A stretch of DNA of 64,000 nt from Papio anubis. Taxonomy: Eukaryota; Chordata; Mammalia; Primates; Cercopithecidae. Below the pieces are notes generated by a model. That model saw only the letters and a list, made by a program, of their open reading frames with translations, ran no database searches and was not told where the DNA came from. The stretch covers positions 119,370,189 through 119,434,188 of the forward strand of contig NC_044996.1 of the NCBI RefSeq assembly GCF_008728515.1, given 5' to 3'. Shown here one piece after another: positions 16,141 to 28,938 of the stretch (position 1 is its first letter; the number at the start of each line of letters is the position of its first letter). Position numbers and translations under genes: made by a program.

Positions 16141-16770
16141 AATAGTTTTGTAAAACTGAAATTAAAGGTAAAAAGAAAAAAGACAAGTAATGAAAATAGA
16201 AAGAATTAGCTAAAATTACCAGAGCAATCCAAATATAATAGTATTCAAATAAAAGTAAATGTTTTCCTAGCATTTCTAGACACAGAACACTAAGATTGGA
16301 TTTTTAAAAAAACAATTCAAAAATGTCTACCAAGATGTAACCAGAAATGTTGAAAATAAAAGGCATACACAAAAAATTCTAGATGCATATAATACCTAGG
16401 TGTGCAAGGTAAACCTCTGAAACTAACAAAATAAACTGTAGGAGAACATCTTTTTGCTGGAAGAATTCAGAAGAACATCGTCAAGCTAGTAAGATCCAGA
16501 ATATCCAAGGAAATCCTGAATGTAAACAGGAAAAATAGGTAAAGGATGGATAATTTGTATACAAATAGCTGTTCATCTTTGATCACTCAACAAAAATGCA
16601 AATTAAAAGAGATGCTATTCACAATCATCAGTTTAATAATATTGGAAGTCGGCAATATAAAAGTTTTGTGAGGATGAAGAGCAATGGGTCCCTGTTTGAA
16701 ATCTGAACTGGTAAAGGCTTTCTGGAGAGTAATAGGACAACATTTAATACAATTAAGTATATATGTTTGT
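16141..16770 (+). mobile_element. Possible very old L1 (L1M/HAL1-like) remnant
   Basis: Weak resemblance to plus-strand L1 ORF2 C-terminal sequence: gatcactcaacaaaaatgca, then an aagagatgctattcacaatc block, then a ttgtgaggatgaagagcaat block in the order expected for L1. Divergence is high and I would not exclude an unrelated A-rich origin. Confidence 0.3.
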
Positions 16771-18053
16771 TTTCGGTGGTGAGTGGGTGGAGAACCTCCC
16801 ATCTGAAATGGGAAAATTGTTTTTTCAGTCTGGCATAATGTAGAGTCCTCTTTAGAACTCTCTTAGTAACTTGGGAAAATCACCCATTCTGTTTCAAGCT
16901 TTTTTGGAGGTATTTGTAGGAAAATGCAGCAAATTTATAGTGACTTAACCAAATAATGGTTATCTTCTCCTTTTCTGAAGACCTAACCGTGGGAAGAACA
17001 CACAGAAACAGGAAAAGAGGAGAGAAAGAGACACCGTTATAACATTAAGATACACTAATTAACCCTGTTAGTAGACAGAATGACAGATTTGAATTTATTT
17101 ACTTCTCATGTGTTTACTTGCATCATTAATATACCTGAGGAGTTACTACAGTAATGACAATAAATATACTTTTGGGACTAGATAAGTAATTGATATTTAA
17201 TTTGACATGTACATGTATTTAATATCTAGGTAATAGTAAATTTAAGCAGAGGAAATTTAAAAAATTCACACCATGGTTTATTGTTTCAATAGTCTTAATC
17301 AAAATGTGTATCAGTCTGCTTTCTGGAGAACTCTAAATAAAAATGTATTTAGATTTTTGTAATTTTCTAATGAACTTTAACAAAAAGTCAGCAGATATTT
17401 TCTACACCTTCAAGGATAAAAAATAGATTTCTCTTTTTAAAGAATCAGTTTTACAAGTAAGAAGTAAGCATATACCCCAGATTCCTCTGACTCATAACAA
17501 ATCCTGAGTAATTAGTTGCTAGTATCTACTTAGTTTTTAAAGAATATGACAACATTAGTAACATGAGTTTACAGTCACTGAATACACACCTTAATTTCCT
17601 CTCAACAATGTCGGATCCCCTTCTTATTTGTGAATAATGTAATTTTACAGATTTCAAATTATCTAGGTAATAATGACAGTTCAAAACCATTTAAGAGGCC
17701 AAGTTTCATTTGCCAAATGTGTAACTGTGTTTTCTACTTTGAACAGCTTACATGACTCAGAGTTCAATAATCATTAGTGAATTTCATCATATCACTTTTC
17801 AAAACATATCTTTAAAGTCATAATGAAATCTCAGGCCAAATAGATACATTTTCATTGCAATTTATTATTATGTAAACAATTGTTTATGGTAATATTTGAA
17901 ATTGTTTAATAAATCCATTTATTTAATAATTCCCAAAGGTGTTTTGGAATGGGTCTTGTCCTTCAATTTGATAAAAAGAGATAATTGTTTGATTTATTTT
18001 AGATCTATGGGAAATTTAGCACCATTTTAAGACAATGATCTTATGAAATGAAA
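16771..18053. other. AT-rich sequence with no recognised feature
   Basis: I see no repeat family, coding frame or regulatory element that I could defend. Confidence 0.5.
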
Positions 18054-18369
18054 TACAAATCATCCTGACTCATGATGGTTCAGTTTATAATTTTTTGACT
18101 TGAAGATGATGCGAAAGTGATGTGCACCCAGTAAAAACTAGACCTCAAAGTTTGATCTTTTACCGAACTAGGGATACGCAGCATGATACCCTTTTGCAGT
18201 GCTGGGCTGTGGCGGGGAGCCATGACTCCTAGTCAGCCATGTGATTATGGGTAAACAACCCATACTCTACAGTGTAGTGCGTTGCCAGCATTTCTTGCAT
18301 ATTTTGTTTTGTGTTTAGCGTACCATCACGTGTATAAAACACCCATCTATGTCTACTGCTTAAGGTGAG

Positions 18370-18930
18370 AAGAAGAGGAAAGTGATTACTCGAGATAAAA
18401 TGTAAGAGAATTTCCCAGCATGAAGGCAGCAAGCCAGTAATGGCCTCTGCACATGAGTTATAACTTCCATAATCAATTATCATGACCCTCTTAAAGGATA
18501 AGAAGTGAATTAGTGATGCAATGAAACCATCGTCATCCGTTAAATTCACTGTCATTATGAAAAAACCAGCCAGGCCACTTGAAATTACTTGCCATGTGAT
18601 GGAAAACAAGATTCAGAACCACATACCTCTTAGCCTATTGATGAGCCAGGTAGGCAAGAAGTTTTTCAATACACTAAAAGTACGTGCCAATGATCCTACA
18701 TATATGGAACTGTTTATAGCAAGTCGTGGGTGGTTCCAACTCTTCAAAAGGCAGCATAATTTTCATAAAGTGAAGGTCAGTGGTGAGGCAGCAAGTGCCA
18801 ATACTGAAGGTGTCAAAGCTTTTAAGAAAGAACTGCACAGGATAATTGTGGGTAAGAAATAATTACCAGAACAAATATTTAATGTTAATTAAATGAGCTT
18901 TTTCTGGAAGTGTATACCAGAGTGTATATA
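18370..18930 (+). pseudogene. Tigger2-like transposase remnant, N-terminal (CENP-B-like DNA-binding part)
   Basis: A run of lysine/arginine codons near 18370 (KKRKVITRDK) and a stop soon after mark the decayed first helix-turn-helix. An open stretch at 18521-18862 (113 codons) contains the second CENP-B-type motif, with the family signature SRGWFQLFKRQHNFHKVKVS followed by GEAASANTE. The family uses this region to bind its terminal repeats. The continuation PEQIFNV near 18864 is broken by a stop, and the frame is then cut by the inserted MITE at 18931. Confidence 0.8.
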
Positions 18931-19298
18931 CAGATGTGTCTTGACTTACAATGGGGTTACCTCCTGACAAACACATCATAGATTGAAAACATCATAAGTC
19001 AAAAATCTATTTAATACACCTAACCTATCAAACACCATAGTTTAGCTTAGCCTACCTTAAACAGGTCCAGAACACTTCCAGTAGCCTGCAGTTAGGCAAA
19101 ATCATCTAACACAAAGCCTACCTTATAATAAAGTGTTGAATATCTCGTCTCTCCTGTAATTTTTAAAATACTGTACTGAATGTGAAAAACAGAATGGTTA
19201 TATGAGTACTCAAAATATGGTTTCTACTGAATGTGTATCATTTTCACACCATCATAAAGTAAAAAATTGTGAGTCAAACCATTATAAGTAGAGGACTG
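18931..19298 (-). mobile_element. MER2-like MITE inserted in its own autonomous relative
   Basis: It is flanked by TA (18929-18930 and 19299-19300). The ends are inverted copies: cagatgtgtcttgacttaca on the left, and on the right the reverse of cagtcctctacttataatgg. The interior matches the terminal regions of the surrounding Tigger2-like element in opposite orientation (tttaatacacctaacctatc, ttataataaagtgttgaata). It is non-coding, so it must have been mobilised in trans. Confidence 0.85.
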
Positions 19299-19300
19299 TA

Positions 19301-20445
19301 AATTCATCAACAGTCCAAGACAGTGCCAGTATTCAAAGCATTCAAAAACTGTGTAATACTGGTTTTAGGCTGAAATGTTACAGAGTTCAAATTAAAGCCT
19401 TTCCTCATCTACCACTCCAAGAATCCTAGAGCATTCAAGAATGTGAGCAAGCATATTCTTCCTGTTTATTAGCACCTTGGCAAAAAAGCCTGCATGACAT
19501 CCACATTGTTTGAAGACAGGTTTTTGAATTGTTTTATTCTTCAGGCAAGAGAATATTGTAGGCAAAACAATGTCACATTCAAAATTCTTCTGATTTTAAA
19601 CAATGCTCCAGGGCATCCACAGCATATGGGTGACATGAATCTTGATGTAATGAGTGTGTATTTGCTGTGAAACACAGCCACACTCTTCAACCAACAGACC
19701 AAGGCTTAACTGCTGCATTAAAAGAATACTATTTATGCCAAACATTTTCACAGGCTATTGAAGCTACTGAATATGGCCAAACACTTAAGAGTTTTGGAAA
19801 GGTATTAAGATTCTAAATGTTATCTGGAACATCACTGCAACATGGGAAAAAGTCGCACAGCAGTGTGTAAATGACATTTGGAAGAAAATTTTGAAGACAT
19901 GTGAACACATTCAAAGGCTTTAATAAAAATTCCACTATTGGTGAAATAGTAAGTAATAAGATATTGGTGCTTAAGAAACAGCTAGAATTGGGCATTGATG
20001 AAATGGTTATTTATGAACTTGTTGGCATTGATGCTAGAGAGCTTTCCAATGAGGAGCTGATCAAACTGGAGGAAGACAGAAGTAAAGAAGTTGAAGCAAA
20101 GGAAGAAATTGTACCTGAGGCACAGAAAATGTACAACAAAGAAGCTGTCAGAGGTGTTTGCTACTGTCAGCAATGCATGTTCATGTCAGAAAAAAAGTGG
20201 ACATCAATTATGAGGAATTTACAAGACATCATGGGCAGATATGGGATTTTTTTGCTTGCTATAGGGAAATACATAATGAAAAGAAGAAACAAACTGTGTG
20301 GTCAAAACTTGACATCTTCCTGGAGAACACTATGCCTACTAAACTGTCACCAAGTTTTGATGCCCCAGTGCATTCTACCAGCTATTCTAGAGCCTCATCA
20401 GAAGATAGAGAAATTGATGACCTAGGCACTGTAGTATTCCCATAA
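19301..20445 (+). pseudogene. Tigger2-like transposase remnant, DDE and C-terminal parts
   Basis: The motif normally written DNAPGHP is present as NNAPGHP near 19590-19620, so the catalytic aspartate appears replaced by asparagine. Many stops follow. An acidic C-terminal region (open 19901-20150, ELSNEELIKLEEDRSKEVEA) and then, in another frame, ACYREIHNEKKKQTVW (20250-20310) are the usual tail of the family, so at least one frameshift lies near 20150. It is inactive. There is no sign of selection or host exon structure that would suggest domestication. Confidence 0.75.
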
Positions 20446-20778
20446 TCCAGCAATTAATTTTAGTTCAATGCATCAAACATTCTGCAGGCTCACTACGCTT
20501 TCAGCTGTATATGTTAATAGTGAGTACCCAAATTTTCACTTTCATTACAGTATTCAATAAATTACACGAGAGACACTCAGCACTTTATTATAAAATAGGC
20601 TTTATAGTAAATGATTTTGCTCACTGTATGCTAATGAAAATGTTCTGAATATGTTTAAAGTAGGATAGGTTAAGTTATTGATGTTTGGTGTATTAAATGC
20701 ATTTCCAACTTAATATACTTTCAACTTAAAATGGGTTTATCAGGAGGTAACCCCATTGTAAGTTAAGGAGCATCTGTA

Positions 20779-21305
20779 CTGATTTATAAAGCATGCACAC
20801 AAGCACACATACAATTTAATCTGATTGAACCTTTTGTGAATACCTGATCATTGAGGAACCAAAATAATGTTTATGGTGAAATTCTGTGCTCCATGCCGAA
20901 TATCACAGATGTCTTGGATTTACCAATACCATAAGTTGTTTCCTTTTTCACTAAGATGATTTTTTTTCTTACAGAACAGGATCATGTGGCAACAAAGTTT
21001 TATTTCCAGTAGGGTTGATAACAAAATATATCTTTCCTGATAGCTTAGGTAAAAAATGATTGTTGGTATAACAAATGAAAGAAATTAAAGGAAAAGTAAG
21101 AAGCATCTCTTTCCTAGCAAAGATGAGCTTCAAAGAGAAGAAATTAGAGCACAGTTTTTGTGATATTAAGAATATATAAAATCCAGTCCCAGTCAATCAT
21201 ATTGATTACAGTTTTTAAAAATATATGACATGAGCAAATGAGCTAAAGTTCATTTTAGAAATACATTTGAATTAATGCCAATAGAATTAGATTTAATACT
21301 AGCTT

Positions 21306-21307
<2 letters not shown>
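20779..21307. other. No recognised feature
   Basis: AT-rich sequence between the Tigger element and an Alu. I see nothing I can name. Confidence 0.5.
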
Positions 21308-21627
<320 letters not shown>

Positions 21628-22178
21628 GTTTTGATAAATTTTTTATTCCGGTGTTAAAAAACCTAAGCGTTTACTACAGTTAAGTTCTGGAACCCAAATT
21701 CAGCAGGTCTCATACTATAATTGCTATTTGCTTTTTAACATCCTTAAGTGACTTGTGTCAATTTTGTTCAAAAAAATTGAAATTGAGTTTAAGGAATGAA
21801 AAATAAAATAATTTTATGCAGGTAGCTCTCTAATAAACCAAAGGATCAAGTAAATATTAAAAACTGACAAAGCAGAAAAAGAACTTGTATTAAGGAGATA
21901 CTTCTATTTAGGTATCTGTGTTAAATTGGGATTGTGGATAAAATTCCTCAAGGAAATTCTTAGGCAGAAAAATGATGGCTTATTACCTAGGTTAGGGGAA
22001 ACTAAAAAAGGAGCAAGGCCAGGGTGCAGGTCAAAAGGAGAAGCTAGAGAAATTTACCTGAATATTATTTTTGATTCCCTTTATTGGTATCTGCAACTTT
22101 TCTCAGGGCCCTCATGAAACTCAGAACAAATCTTTAATTCCCAAACATTTTATTCTTTCCAGCTTCCATGAAAATCTA
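21628..22178. other. No recognised feature
   Basis: AT-rich sequence between Alu and Tigger1. I see no supported repeat or exon. Confidence 0.5.
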
Positions 22179-22714
22179 TATAGGCAGACATGAGAGATAC
22201 TGGAGATATGGTTCCAGACCACACCATAAAGCAAATGTTGCAATAAAGTGAGTCACACAATGTTTTTTGTTTCTTTGCATATAAAATTTATGTTTATATT
22301 GTGGTTTATTAAGCATGCAATAATTCATTTTACGTCTTAACAATGGACTTTATTGCTAAAAATGATGATCATCTGAGCCTTCAGTGAGTTGTAATCTTTA
22401 TGCTGGTGGAGGGTCTTGCCTCGATGTTGATGGCTGCTGACTAATTAGGGTGGTTGTTGCTTAATATTGGAGTGGCTGTGGCAATTTATTAAAATAAGAA
22501 AACAGTGAAGTTTGCTGCAATGATTGAATCTTTCTTTTATGAATCTCTGTAGTATGTGATGGTGTTTGATAGCATTTTACCCACAGTAGAATGTCTTTCT
22601 ACTGTGGGTCAAGTCTCTCAAACCCTGCCACTGCTTAATCAACTAAGTTTCTGTGATATTCTAAATCCTTTGTTGTCATTTCAACTATGTTCATAGCATC
22701 TTCACTAGGAGTAG

Positions 22715-22971
<257 letters not shown>

Positions 22972-23195
22972 ACCACTTTCCTTTTTTTATGCACAAGAAG
23001 CAACTCCTCATCCAGTTTTATGATGCAATTACAGCAATTCAGTCACATCTTTAGGCTCTACTTCTAATTCTAGTTCTCTTGCTATTTCCACCACATCTGC
23101 AGTTCCTCCACTGAAGTCTTGAACTACCTGAATTTATTCATGAAGGCTGGAATCAACTTATTCCAAATTCCTGTTAATGTTGTTTCGACCTCTGC

Positions 23196-23513
23196 CTATA
23201 AATCAAGAATATTCTTAATGGCATCTAGAATGGTGAATACTTTCCAGAAGTTTTTCAATTTACTTTGTTCAGATCCATCAGAGGAATCACTACCTTTGGC
23301 AGCTATAGCCGTATGAAATGTATTTCTTAAATAATAAGACTTGAAAGTCACAATTATGTATTGATCCATGGGTTGCAAAATGGATGTTGTGTTAGCAGGT
23401 GTGAAAACATTAGTAGCCTTGTACATCTCCACCAGAGCTCTTGGGTGACCAGGTGCATTGTCAGTTAACAATAACTTTTTGAAAATAATCTTTTTTTCTG
23501 AGCAGTAGATCAT
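23196..23513 (-). pseudogene. Tigger1 transposase catalytic-domain remnant
   Basis: A 105-codon open frame contains [18 protein letters not shown], then [20 protein letters not shown] and [10 protein letters not shown]. This is the DDE-domain core of pogo-type transposases, with the second catalytic aspartate (DNAPGHP) still present and the TSILQPMDQ block conserved. The intact protein would be about 600 residues, so this is under a fifth of it. Tigger1 descendants are known to have been domesticated elsewhere in mammals. Here the flanking coding sequence is broken, so I regard it as a fossil. Confidence 0.85.
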
Positions 23514-24757
23514 AACAGTGGACTTAAAATATTCAGTAAACCATGCTGTAAATAGATGTTCTGTAACCTATGCTTTGTTCTATTTATAGAGCATAGGAAG
23601 AGTAAAATTAGCATATTCTTAAGGGCCCTAGCATTTTCAGAATGGTAAATGAGCATTGGCTTCAACTTAAAGTCACCTAGCTGCGTTAGTCCCTACAAGC
23701 GAGTCTGCCTGTCTTTTGAAGCTTTGAAGCCAGGCGTTGACTTCTCTCTAGCTGCAAAAGTCCTAAATAGCATCTCCTTTTAATATAAGGCTGTTTAGTC
23801 TACATTGTAAATATATTGTTTAGTGTAGCCACCTCCATCAATGATTTAGCTAGATCTTCTGGATAACTTGTTGCAACTTCTGCATCAATGCTTACTGCTT
23901 TACCTTTCACTTTTATATTATAGAATGGCTTCTTTCCTTAAACCTCATAAACCAACCTCTGCTAGCTTCAAACTTTTCTTCTCCAGCTTCCTCACCTCTC
24001 CTAGCCTTCATAGAATTGAAGAGAATTAGGGCTTTGCTCTAAATTAGGCTTTTGCTTACAGGAATGTTGTGTCTTGTTTGATTTTCTATCCAAACCACTG
24101 AAACTTTCTCCATATCAGCAATAAGGTTGTTTTTCTTCCTTATCATTTATGCATTCACTGAAGTAGCACTTTTAATTTCCTTAAGGAACTTTTCATTTTC
24201 ATTCACAACTTGGTTGTTTGGCATAAGAGGCCTAGTTTTTGGCCTATTTTGGCTTTAAATATGCCTTCCTCATGAAACTTAACCATTTCTAGATTTTGAT
24301 TTTGTGCAACACTTCATTTCACTTAGGCAATCGTAGGGTTTTAATTATCCTCATGTTAATATTATTGTATGTCTAGCAATACAGTGGCCCGAGGATAGTA
24401 AGAGAGATAAGGGCACTGCTGGCTCATGGAGCACTAAGGACATACACAACATTTATTGATTGCTTACCATCTTATATGGGGGTGGTTCATGGAGCCCCAG
24501 AACAATTGCAATAGTAATATCAAAGATCATTGATCACAGATCACCATAACAGATAAAATAATAATGAACAATTTGGAAATATTTGGGAAAAATACCAAAG
24601 TGTGACCGAGAGGGATGAAGTGAGCACGTGCTGTTGGAAAAATGGTGCTGATAGACTTGCTTGATGCATGGTTGCCACAAACCTTCAATTTGTAAAAAAA
24701 ACTCAGTGGCTATGAAGAACAACTAAGTGAAGCACAATAAATCGAGCTATGTGTGTA

Positions 24758-25225
24758 CATTCTTTATGCCATTGCTCAGATAATGTCAGACAGTGGATAC
24801 TCTAGGCTGTTTAGACCACACAGGCCTTGTAATCCTTAGCTGTGTCTATTTAGGACCCCAAATCAGAAATTCCAGTTAAGATAAGTGACTTAAATTATAT
24901 AGCTGTTTTGGACAACTTTGAAAATATCGTGTTCTGAGTAAGAATTCAGAAGTTTGATCCAGCAAAGCTTGTGGTTTATTTATCCCTTCATTCAATTAAA
25001 ATGTATTGAATGACTACTTTCCTCAGAAACTGAATATCATAATCAGTGCATTATGGTGAGTGTTTATACAAGATATATATTGTGGAATTATCATCAAAGA
25101 TCTTGGCCCTACATGAAAAGTCTGGAGAATAGACAGTATTTGCATATTTTACATTAATGCAAAATATTTAACATGTATATAAATTATTTTTATTCTTCAT
25201 TTTAACCTATATTTTGATTAAGTAA
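24758..25225. other. Mostly unassigned; possible ancient repeat near 24970-25130
   Basis: The phrase tcattcaattaaaatgtattgaatgactac and the following tgcattatggtgag / atcttggccctacatg blocks resemble a common ancient mammalian interspersed repeat, but divergence is too high for a family call. Confidence 0.35.
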
Positions 25226-25737
25226 TATATTAATTTTCTATTTCGACTGTAACACATTACCGCAAAATTACTGCTTAGAACACAAATGCGTTATCTCACA
25301 GTTCTGGAGATCCAAAGTGTAAAATGGGTATTACCAAGCTAAAATCAAGGTGCCGGCAAGTCTGTATTTCCTTCTGGAGGCTCTAAGGAAGAATCTATTT
25401 TCTTGCTTTTTCCAGTTTCTAGAGGCTGTTCACATTCCTTGCCCATGGCCCCCTTCCATCTTCAAAGTGGCAATGGCCAATGGAGTCCTCGGATTGCATC
25501 ACTCTGATTCTGCTTCTGTCATCATACCTCCTCTGACTCTGACTCCTTCCTCTTTTCCTCTTCCACTTTCATAGATTCTTATGCTTACACTGGACCCACC
25601 TGGATAAGCTAGGATAATCTCCCTATTTTAAGATCAGCCGATTAATTAATTCCCTTTGTCGTGTAACCTAACATATTCATAGGTTATGAGAATTAAGACA
25701 TGGGCATCTTTGGGGAGCCTTATTCTTGCCTACCATA
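25226..25737 (-). mobile_element. MLT1-type LTR (ERVL-MaLR)
   Basis: Antisense order of a MaLR LTR: acagttctggagatccaaag, aaaatcaaggtgccggcaag, ccttctggaggctctaagga, ggacccacctggataagcta and catctttggggagccttatt. It is a solo LTR with no internal region. The boundary at the left is set by the tattaattttctattt end. Confidence 0.75.
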
Positions 25738-26395
25738 ATTAGCCAACCACTAGTTTCAATTTTGTCAGATAAAAAAGATAATATTATGGCTAAGTTTGGT
25801 CAGTTACTTTGCTCACATCCGAACTCCAAACGGTAATGTTATTCCATTCACTAATCCTAGACCCTCCAAAACTACAGCAGTCAGAATTGGTGTATAGTAA
25901 TTTGGTGTCATCAGAGAAGTAATTGGCTTCTGCTCCTTCAAAGGTGGTTCACTGGGGACCTAGGAATTTAATATGAAATTTAAGAGAAAAGAAGGAGAAG
26001 GAGAATACTTATTCCTACTCATCTTTCAGTCTCTAGCTGGTCAGTCATTCCAGTCTTTCCTTGAAGAGGTGTGACAAATTTATTAGAGTAAGCCCTAATG
26101 GTTTAATTATATTCCCAAAGCCATTTATAGAACAGAGAACAGATCATATGTCATGTGTGACCTATTTATTAAGAAGTTAATTAGGGAAAAATACTCATTA
26201 TTGACAGTATAAAAATAAACTCAATGCTCTTTCCATGTTTTAAAGTTATCTCTTCCTTTTCCACTCTTTTATTTTCATCTTTGTTGTTTATTTGTTTTAT
26301 ATTTAACAAATATCCCTACTGAAAAGTGGCTACTTAAAACACCTCAACGTTTTTATTTGGAGCTCTGAGAAAATAGAGTTCAATACTTTGTATGG
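25738..26395. other. No recognised feature
   Basis: AT-rich sequence. No defensible repeat or exon. Confidence 0.5.
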
Positions 26396-28024
<1,629 letters not shown>

Positions 28025-28260
28025 TGAAAGAGATCAGCCTTAGAGTCAGAAGGGTGTGCATTTTAATCCTGATTATGCCACCTAATCAGCTGGAGGAATA
28101 TAAAATTTATTTACTTCTCGGAACCTATTTATTTCTGGAAATAAGGTCTGCTTTATAGCAATATTGTGATAATTAAATGTAAATTTGCTTAATTATTACA
28201 TAAGGATTCAGCAAATTGTAGCTATCAATACTGTTATCTAATGTTATCATTGTTATTCCT
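28025..28260 (+). mobile_element. MIR SINE
   Basis: Follows MIR: ttagagtcagaagggtgtgc, tttaatcctgattatgcca, cttctcggaacc, then tgtgataattaaatg and the 3' tcagcaaattgtagct block. Strongly diverged, as expected for a pre-primate SINE. Confidence 0.65.
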
Positions 28261-28279
28261 ATTATATCGTTCTACGTTT

Positions 28280-28470
28280 AGTTATTGCAGCCTCAGGCTA
28301 TTTGCTTATTCTGTGGCTGCCTTAGTCTCCAAATATGTAAAATGGGGATAATAACAATATATATTAACTGGGTAATGTGAGGGTGAAATTAGTTAATATA
28401 TGGAAATCACATCATAGAATTCTCTGTGTACTGCATGTACAATATAAATGCTAACTATTTTTATTCATAT
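28280..28470 (+). mobile_element. Second MIR SINE directly downstream
   Basis: The MIR core is repeated: tctccaaatatgtaaaatgg, ggataataacaatatat, gggtgaaattagttaatata and acaatataaatgctaactat. Same orientation as the preceding MIR. Confidence 0.6.
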
Positions 28471-28938
28471 TAGAGGAATTACATTTTATAAGCATCAGTG
28501 AGCAGATTGGGGAGGTATTTGAGAAGTATAAAAACTCATACGCCACAAACATTGATTTGTTTTGTCTACACGTTATGGATATCAGCAGCCAATTTTATGG
28601 TTTTTTATTCCTGCACCCATATAAAAATGTCCTAAAAAATTAAATACATGGAAACAGAGAGGAAAATAGTGGTTAATGGGAGCCGGGGAGCTCAGGGTGG
28701 GGTGAGGGTGATGGGAATATATAGGGAAGATATATGGGAAGATTTTTTTTTTTTATTTTACTTTAAGCTCCCGGATACATGTGCAGAACATACAGGTTTG
28801 TTACATAGGTATACGGGTGCCATGATGGTTTGCTCCACCTACTGACCCATCCCCTAACTTCCCTCTCTCACCCCCCCTGCCCCCCAACAGGCCCTGGTGT
28901 GTGTTGTTCCCCTCCCTGTGTCCATGTGTTCTCATTAT

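Larger units (their letters stand above)
18056..20776 (+). mobile_element. Tigger2-like DNA transposon (pogo/Tc1-mariner), near full length
   Basis: TA dinucleotides flank it (18054-18055 and 20777-20778), as expected for this superfamily. The terminal inverted repeats pair (left caaatcatcctgactcatg, right end reversed cagatgctccttaactt). The terminal regions are the Tigger2/MER2 type: catgatggttcag with gatgatgcgaaagtgatg on the left, and ttcaataaattacacgagag on the right. The interior encodes a decayed transposase with a CENP-B-type DNA-binding region and a DDE-type domain. A 368-bp relative is inserted at 18931-19298. Without it the element is about 2.35 kb, slightly short of the usual about 2.7 kb. 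Confidence 0.85.

Noticed and set aside
19901..20425. 174-codon acidic protein as a novel gene
   Set aside because: It matches the C-terminal acidic tail expected for Tigger transposase at the right position inside a TA-flanked element, with a frameshift near 20150.
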